NCBI RefSeq assembly: GCF_000993825.1
Contig: NZ_CP011114.1
Coordinates: forward strand, 1,488,001-1,552,000
DNA: 64,000 nucleotides
Reading direction: 5' to 3'
From: Paenibacillus durus ATCC 35681
GTDB lineage: Bacteria; Bacillota; Bacilli; Paenibacillales; Paenibacillaceae
Part shown: positions 59,741-64,000 of the stretch, piece by piece
Layout of the letters: every line of letters begins with the position of its first letter
How positions within the stretch are numbered: the stretch's first letter is position 1
Translations under genes and position numbers: made by a program
Notes under the pieces: generated by a model
The model's database searches: none
Told to the model about the DNA's origin: nothing
The model's input: the letters and a program-made list of their open reading frames with translations, nothing else

Positions 59741-62440
59741 TTGAGTACAGTGGAGCGCAGGCAGCGGCTGGAGGGGCTCAGCGAGAAAATCTTTTTGGAC
59801 CGCTATGCCTGGAAGGACGCTGACACAAACAATGCCAAGGTGGGAGACGTGGTGCTTGTCCTGACCAAAGACGACCCAAAATTTCCTACCAAGGAAGTCG
59901 GGGAAATCGTAGAGCGCAGCGGCCGGACCGTGACGGTCAAGACCCGCAGCGGCGAGCTGGTTCAGTCCGAGGTGGAGAAGCTGACGCTCAATATCGAAAA
60001 AACACCGGAAGAAATGTGGGACCGCCTGGCGGGAGCCATGGCTTCCGTGGAGAAGACGCCGGAACTGCAGCGCGAATGGACGGATAAATTCCGCAGCATT
60101 CTGGATGACTGGAAGCTGGTTCCCGGTGGCCGGATCGCGGCCGGAGCGGGTGCGAGCGACGAGCTGACGCTGTTCAACTGCTATGTCATTCCTTCGCCAA
60201 AAGACAGCCGGGGCGGCATTATGGAAACTTTGTCCGAAATGACGGAGATTATGGCCCGCGGCGGCGGCGTTGGCATCAACCTGTCCTCGCTGCGTCCGCG
60301 CCGCGCCGTCGTCAAGGGCGTTAACGGTTCCTCCAGCGGGGCGGTATCCTGGGGCGGACTGTTCAGCTATACGACGGGACTGATCGAGCAGGGCGGCAGC
60401 CGCCGGGGAGCGCTGATGCTGATGATCAACGACTGGCATCCGGACGTGGTTGATTTTATTACCGTCAAGCAGACGATGGGCCAGGTGACGAACGCCAACC
60501 TGTCGGTGTGCGTCAGCAACAGCTTTATGAAGGCGGTCAAAGAGGATCTCGACTGGGAGCTCGTATTCCCGGATACGACGGAGCCGGACTATAACGAAGT
60601 CTGGGACGGCGATCTTGAGAAATGGAAGGCGGCGGGCCGCAAGGTTAATCATTACCGTACCGTCAAAGCGCGGGATATCTGGCATACGATCATTGAATCC
60701 GCGTGGAAATCGGCGGAGCCGGGCGTCGTCTTCATGGAATATTACAACCAGATGTCCAACAGCTGGTACTTCAACCCAATCATTTGCACGAATCCTTGCG
60801 GCGAGCAGGGTCTGCCCGGCTGGGGCGTCTGCAACCTGTCCGCGATCAACCTCTCCAAGTTCTATGACGAGGAGAAGCATGATGTGGCCTGGGACGAACT
60901 GGCGACGACAACCCGCTATTCGGTGCGCTTCCTGGACAATGTCATTGACAAGACGCCGTATCATTTCCCGGAGAACGAAGCCAATCAGAAAAAAGAGCGC
61001 CGCGTAGGTCTCGGAACGATGGGTCTGGCCGAGCTGATGATTAAGCTGAACATCCGATATGGTAGCCCGGATTCACTGGCGTTCCTGGACAAGCTGTACG
61101 GATTTATGGCCCGCGAAGCCTATCTGGCCTCTTCCGAGATCGCGGCGGAAAAAGGTTCTTTCCAGGCGTTCGACGCTGAGAAATACCTGCTGAGCGGCTT
61201 TATGAAAAATATGGCCGAGGTGTACCCCGAAGTCGGCGAGGCCATCGCCAAGCAGGGTATGCGTAATGTTACAGTCATTACCCAAGCGCCGACAGGCAGC
61301 ACGGGCACGATGGTCGGCACATCGACCGGCATCGAGCCGTACTTTGCCTTCAAATATTTCCGTCAAAGCCGTCTCGGCTTCGACGAGCAGTTCGTGCCGA
61401 TTGCAGAGGAATGGCTGAAGGCTCATCCGGGCGAAGAGCTGCCGAACTATTTCGTAACCTCGATGGACCTGTCCGCCAAGGATCACATCCGTGTGCAAGC
61501 CGCCATTCAGCGCTGGGTGGACAGCTCCATTTCCAAGACGGCGAACTGCCCGAACGATTTTACGGTCGAAGAGACGAAGGAACTGTACGAACTGGCCTTT
61601 GATCTCGGCTGCAAGGGCGTCACTATCTACCGCGACGGCAGCCGTGATGTACAGGTATTGCAAACGGAGAAGAAAGAAGACAAGAAGGACGCTCCGCTGA
61701 AGGAGACGGCGGCTCCGATTGCCGAAGCGGCAGAGGCCGCAGAGGTTAGTGCCGCCCAGGTTTCTACTGCGCCAGCGGCTCCGGTCAGCAGCGCATCCGC
61801 TGATTCCGGTTCGGCGTCAAGCGGCAAAGTTGTCGACAAGCAGTACAAGAAACGCCCGCAGGTGCTGCGCGGCGCGACCTATAAGATCAACACGCCGTTC
61901 GGCATGGCGTATATTACGATTAACGACCTGGACGGCACCCCGGCCGAAATTTTCCTGAACGTCGGCAAGGCCGGCTCCGACGTGTTCGCCATGGCGGAAG
62001 CGCTCGGCCGCGTCTGCTCGCTGTTCCTCCGTTACGGAGATCACGGCGAGAAGGTTGAGCTGCTGATCAAGCATCTCAAAGGCATCGGCGGCTCCGGAGC
62101 CATCGGCTTCGGCGCGAACCGCGTCGAGTCCATCGCCGACGCCGTGGCGAAGGCGCTGGAAACCCATGTGCAGCAAAGCGCACATGAAGACCACGCTCCC
62201 GCGCCAATCGCGGCAACGCTCGCGCTCGAGGATTTCGAGAGCGCGCTGAACGCCGAGCTGAAGGCCGGCGGCGCACCGGCAGCCCCGACCGTTGAGGCCG
62301 ACCACGGCCACGGCGGACATGGGCACAGCCATTCGTCATCGGCTTCCCGCGACTTGTGCCCATCCTGCGGCACCGCCTCGCTGATTAACATCGAGGGCTG
62401 CAAGACGTGCGGGAACTGCGGGTACAGCCGGTGCGGGTAA
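59741..62440 (+). CDS. nrdJ: Vitamin B12-dependent (class II) ribonucleoside-diphosphate reductase
   Basis: Makes deoxyribonucleotides with adenosylcobalamin as radical source. 899 residues from TTG 59741 (CGGGAGG 8 bp upstream). Seen: LFNCYVIPSPKDS (redox Cys), GGGVGINLSSLRPR, NPCGEQGLPGWGVCNLSAINL (radical Cys and Glu), and APTGSTGTMVGTSTGIEPYF. An Ala/Ser/Val-rich linker (about residues 640-695) joins a TSCPD-type domain, followed by a His/Gly-rich stretch and a C-terminal zinc-ribbon-like CPSCG...CKTCGNCGYSRCG with the thiol tail. Regulated by the NrdR boxes upstream. Confidence 0.94.
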   Translation: MSTVERRQRLEGLSEKIFLDRYAWKDADTNNAKVGDVVLVLTKDDPKFPTKEVGEIVERSGRTVTVKTRSGELVQSEVEKLTLNIEKTPEEMWDRLAGAMASVEKTPELQREWTDKFRSILDDWKLVPGGRIAAGAGASDELTLFNCYVIPSPKDSRGGIMETLSEMTEIMARGGGVGINLSSLRPRRAVVKGVNGSSSGAVSWGGLFSYTTGLIEQGGSRRGALMLMINDWHPDVVDFITVKQTMGQVTNANLSVCVSNSFMKAVKEDLDWELVFPDTTEPDYNEVWDGDLEKWKAAGRKVNHYRTVKARDIWHTIIESAWKSAEPGVVFMEYYNQMSNSWYFNPIICTNPCGEQGLPGWGVCNLSAINLSKFYDEEKHDVAWDELATTTRYSVRFLDNVIDKTPYHFPENEANQKKERRVGLGTMGLAELMIKLNIRYGSPDSLAFLDKLYGFMAREAYLASSEIAAEKGSFQAFDAEKYLLSGFMKNMAEVYPEVGEAIAKQGMRNVTVITQAPTGSTGTMVGTSTGIEPYFAFKYFRQSRLGFDEQFVPIAEEWLKAHPGEELPNYFVTSMDLSAKDHIRVQAAIQRWVDSSISKTANCPNDFTVEETKELYELAFDLGCKGVTIYRDGSRDVQVLQTEKKEDKKDAPLKETAAPIAEAAEAAEVSAAQVSTAPAAPVSSASADSGSASSGKVVDKQYKKRPQVLRGATYKINTPFGMAYITINDLDGTPAEIFLNVGKAGSDVFAMAEALGRVCSLFLRYGDHGEKVELLIKHLKGIGGSGAIGFGANRVESIADAVAKALETHVQQSAHEDHAPAPIAATLALEDFESALNAELKAGGAPAAPTVEADHGHGGHGHSHSSSASRDLCPSCGTASLINIEGCKTCGNCGYSRCG

Positions 62441-62578
62441 GCTGAAGAACATTATCATATTGTTATGATTTTGTGATATTCCAGAATAAATTGGAATTGT
62501 AACATAATTCGTTAGACGATTTGTTGCAGAAATATTTAGAAATAAAGAAATATTCATTTGGCTTGTATAAATATACAT

Positions 62579-62612
62579 TGGGCTGGGCAATTATGAATAA
62601 TTGTCCAGCCCA
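62579..62612 (+). terminator. Hairpin downstream of nrdJ
   Basis: 14-bp arms TGGGCTGGGCAATT and AATTGTCCAGCCCA with loop ATGAAT. T tract is weak. It lies ~140 bp behind the stop; the rest of 62441-62814 is AT-rich and shows no gene. Confidence 0.7.
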
Positions 62613-62814
62613 TTACTTTATCTAGGATGATTTATTTGCGCAGACGACCGATTAAAAGAATTTGATTTATATTAAATTCGGACTATGCTTATTTTGCTAT
62701 TTAATGTTTTTTTATTATATGTTACTACTTAGGTACCCCTAGCTAGTAGTAGAAGGACATTAAATAATCGTTGATTTTAATGAAATTAAAGAAATAATGA
62801 AGGGGAATATGAAC

Positions 62815-63366
62815 ATGGAATTGTCAACGGAACAACGCGAAGAACTACTCCGGACATTGAAAGCCCGTTTTGAGAAAAACATGAACCGCCATCAAGGCCT
62901 TGTATGGGTGGACGTGCAAGCGAAGCTCGAAGCAAAGCCTGAGAAGCTGTGGTCGCTCCATGAAATGGAAAGAACCGGCGGCGAACCGGATGTGGTGGGT
63001 CAGGATGATCAGACGGGGGAATACCTGTTCTATGATTGTTCAGCGGAAAGTCCCAAAGGCCGCCGAAGCGTTTGTTTCGACCGTGAGGCGTTGGAGTCCA
63101 GGAAGGAACATAAACCGGAGAATAGCGCCGTTGACATGGCAACTGCCATGGGCATGGAGCTGTTAACGGAAGAGCAATACCGCGGGCTGCAGAAGCTGGG
63201 GAAGTTCGACCTGAAAACCTCCAGCTGGGTTCAAACCCCTGATAACATCCGAAAGCTCGGCGGAGCCCTCTTTTGTGACCGCCGCTACGACACGGTCTTC
63301 GTGTACCACAATGGAGCGGAATCCTATTATGCTGCCAGGGGCTTCCGCGGCTCTTTAAGAGTCTGA
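62815..63366 (+). CDS. DUF4256 family protein
   Basis: 183-residue cytosolic protein from ATG 62815 (AAGGGG 9 bp upstream; in-frame ATGs at 62797 and 62809 are alternatives). Segments LLRTLKARFEKNMNRHQGLVW, MERTGGEPDVVGQD, EYLFYDCSAESPKGRRSVC and FDLKTSSWVQTPDNIRKLGGALF are characteristic of DUF4256. Function unknown. Confidence 0.85.
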   Translation: MELSTEQREELLRTLKARFEKNMNRHQGLVWVDVQAKLEAKPEKLWSLHEMERTGGEPDVVGQDDQTGEYLFYDCSAESPKGRRSVCFDREALESRKEHKPENSAVDMATAMGMELLTEEQYRGLQKLGKFDLKTSSWVQTPDNIRKLGGALFCDRRYDTVFVYHNGAESYYAARGFRGSLRV

Positions 63367-63383
63367 CAGAGTGCAAGAAAAGT

Positions 63384-63428
63384 AAGCCGAGGGGGAGCGG
63401 GATGCAGGTCCGTTTGTCCTCGGCTTTT
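63384..63428 (+). terminator. Terminator of the DUF4256 gene
   Basis: AAGCCGAGG and CCTCGGCTT arms, loop of ~25 nt, followed by TTGA. Region 63430-63640 behind it shows no supported gene. Confidence 0.7.
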
Positions 63429-63640
63429 GATTGGCGGTACTTGCCGCTCCATTACCAGGCGGTCGAAACCCCAAGGCTGTCGGTCCGGTGGAAGTCCAGC
63501 GGAGCAAGAAACCCTCCAGCTTCCTAAACGCTTACGAGAATATCCAGAAGGCCGTGAGTAAAGGACAAATCGGCTTCAAACGCAAACATGTCAGGTGTTA
63601 AAGAAGAGGGGATGAATTACACACACCAATCGGAAGCGGG

Positions 63641-64000
63641 ATGATCCAATTGAAACGCAGAAACAGCATCATTTCCTTTGGCGGTATTGCATTCATCATT
63701 TCCGGCCTGCTCTTTTTGGCCCAACAGCTCTTTCTTCTGCCTGTGCCCATCCCTCCGTCGGCAGAGGGAGAGCTCATGATGTGGCTGGCGGAGTGGAAGT
63801 TTCATATCGCCATGGCGGATGAACTGATTTTCTTCGCCACCTTGTCTTTGATCCCTTCCATCGCTGCACTCTACCGGGTACTGGCGGGGACCGACCGTAT
63901 CAAAGCCGCGCTGGGGTGCGGTCTAATGGCTGTCACCATTCCGGTCCATCTCTTCATGACAATCGTCTTGGGCCGAATGGTCTATCCGGTGTATGACCTT
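63641..64000 (+). CDS. Integral membrane protein, truncated by the window end
   Basis: Open from ATG 63641 to the last base (120 codons, no stop). Four hydrophobic segments are visible (residues 9-33, about 57-78, 87-105 region and 110 onward), with ISFGGIAFIISGLLFLAQQ at the start. GGAAGCGGG precedes the ATG; TTG 63650 is an alternative. Family not recognised; it has the look of DUF4386-type membrane proteins, but that is a guess. Confidence 0.65.
   Translation, partial: MIQLKRRNSIISFGGIAFIISGLLFLAQQLFLLPVPIPPSAEGELMMWLAEWKFHIAMADELIFFATLSLIPSIAALYRVLAGTDRIKAALGCGLMAVTIPVHLFMTIVLGRMVYPVYDL

Noticed and set aside
63440..63600. Possible remnant coding fragment ending in a stop at 63600
   Set aside because: One frame reads without stops for ~50 codons, but it has no start, no ribosome-binding site and no recognisable family.

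Overview
The window looks like chromosome of a Paenibacillus-type member of the Bacillota. Strong AGGAGG ribosome-binding sites, sigma-A promoters, U-tailed hairpin terminators, a GC content of roughly one half and many proteins close to Bacillus subtilis counterparts (YhaO/YhaN, YqhG/YqhH, YqzE, YkvI, CwlD, RelQ, Xpt, YvgN, GltC-like) all point that way. I could not run a database search, so genus level is an inference.

Layout. 1-4,300: YesL-like membrane protein, a 6S RNA with its own promoter, thiol peroxidase, rhomboid protease, LysR regulator. 4,300-9,450: YugP-like zinc peptidase, MerR regulator, and the ammonium transporter amtB with a perfect GlnR/TnrA box in its leader, followed by a DUF294 nucleotidyltransferase and a DEDDh exonuclease. 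9,600-15,800: ResA-like thioredoxin, citramalate synthase, DNA polymerase IV, ferredoxin, YkuD L,D-transpeptidase and a 45-residue membrane protein. 15,900-24,700: pyrD, small alarmone synthetase relQ, DUF309 protein, two paralogous RsmF-type rRNA methyltransferases facing each other around a pseudouridine synthase and a HAD phosphatase, then a glycosyltransferase. 24,700-34,200: yhaO-yhaN nuclease pair, ykvI, xpt, hisC and small unknown genes. 34,340-37,600: tRNA-Leu(CAG) followed by a clearly AT-rich island. 37,850-44,700: an electrophile/quinone-type detoxification cluster around an HxlR regulator. 44,900-48,450: a three-gene PLP aminotransferase / dehydrogenase / C-S lyase operon. 48,500-52,900: serine hydrolase, ArsR-MFS pair and a carboxymuconolactone decarboxylase with a frameshifted MerR gene. 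53,000-59,200: envelope and sporulation-type genes, yqzE, yqhG-yqhH. 59,400-64,000: B12-dependent ribonucleotide reductase with paired NrdR boxes, a DUF4256 protein and a truncated membrane protein at the window edge.

The most unusual locus is the AT-rich island. Two convergent genes (a GNAT-like protein with two C-terminal membrane helices, and a SAM methyltransferase) are bracketed by perfect 28-bp inverted repeats. Each repeat has the architecture of a tyrosine-recombinase crossover site (9-bp arms around a 7-bp asymmetric centre) and also carries the Shine-Dalgarno sequence of the gene next to it. A complete tyrosine recombinase gene starts its 3' end 12 bp beyond the right repeat. I read this as a candidate invertible two-gene switch; inversion itself is not demonstrated by a single sequence.

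Two repeated leader elements also stand out. One is a ~64-nt unit directly upstream of the ribosome-binding sites of cimA (one copy) and ykvI (three tandem copies). The other is a ~100-nt two-hairpin element with a compensatory base-pair change, found upstream of relQ and of the glycosyltransferase gene. Several regulator/operator pairs can be read directly: GlnR box at amtB, duplicated 33-bp operators for the HxlR regulon, matching 20-bp operators for the ArsR-MFS pair, a 19-bp-spacer MerR promoter beside a broken merR gene, and NrdR boxes at nrdJ.
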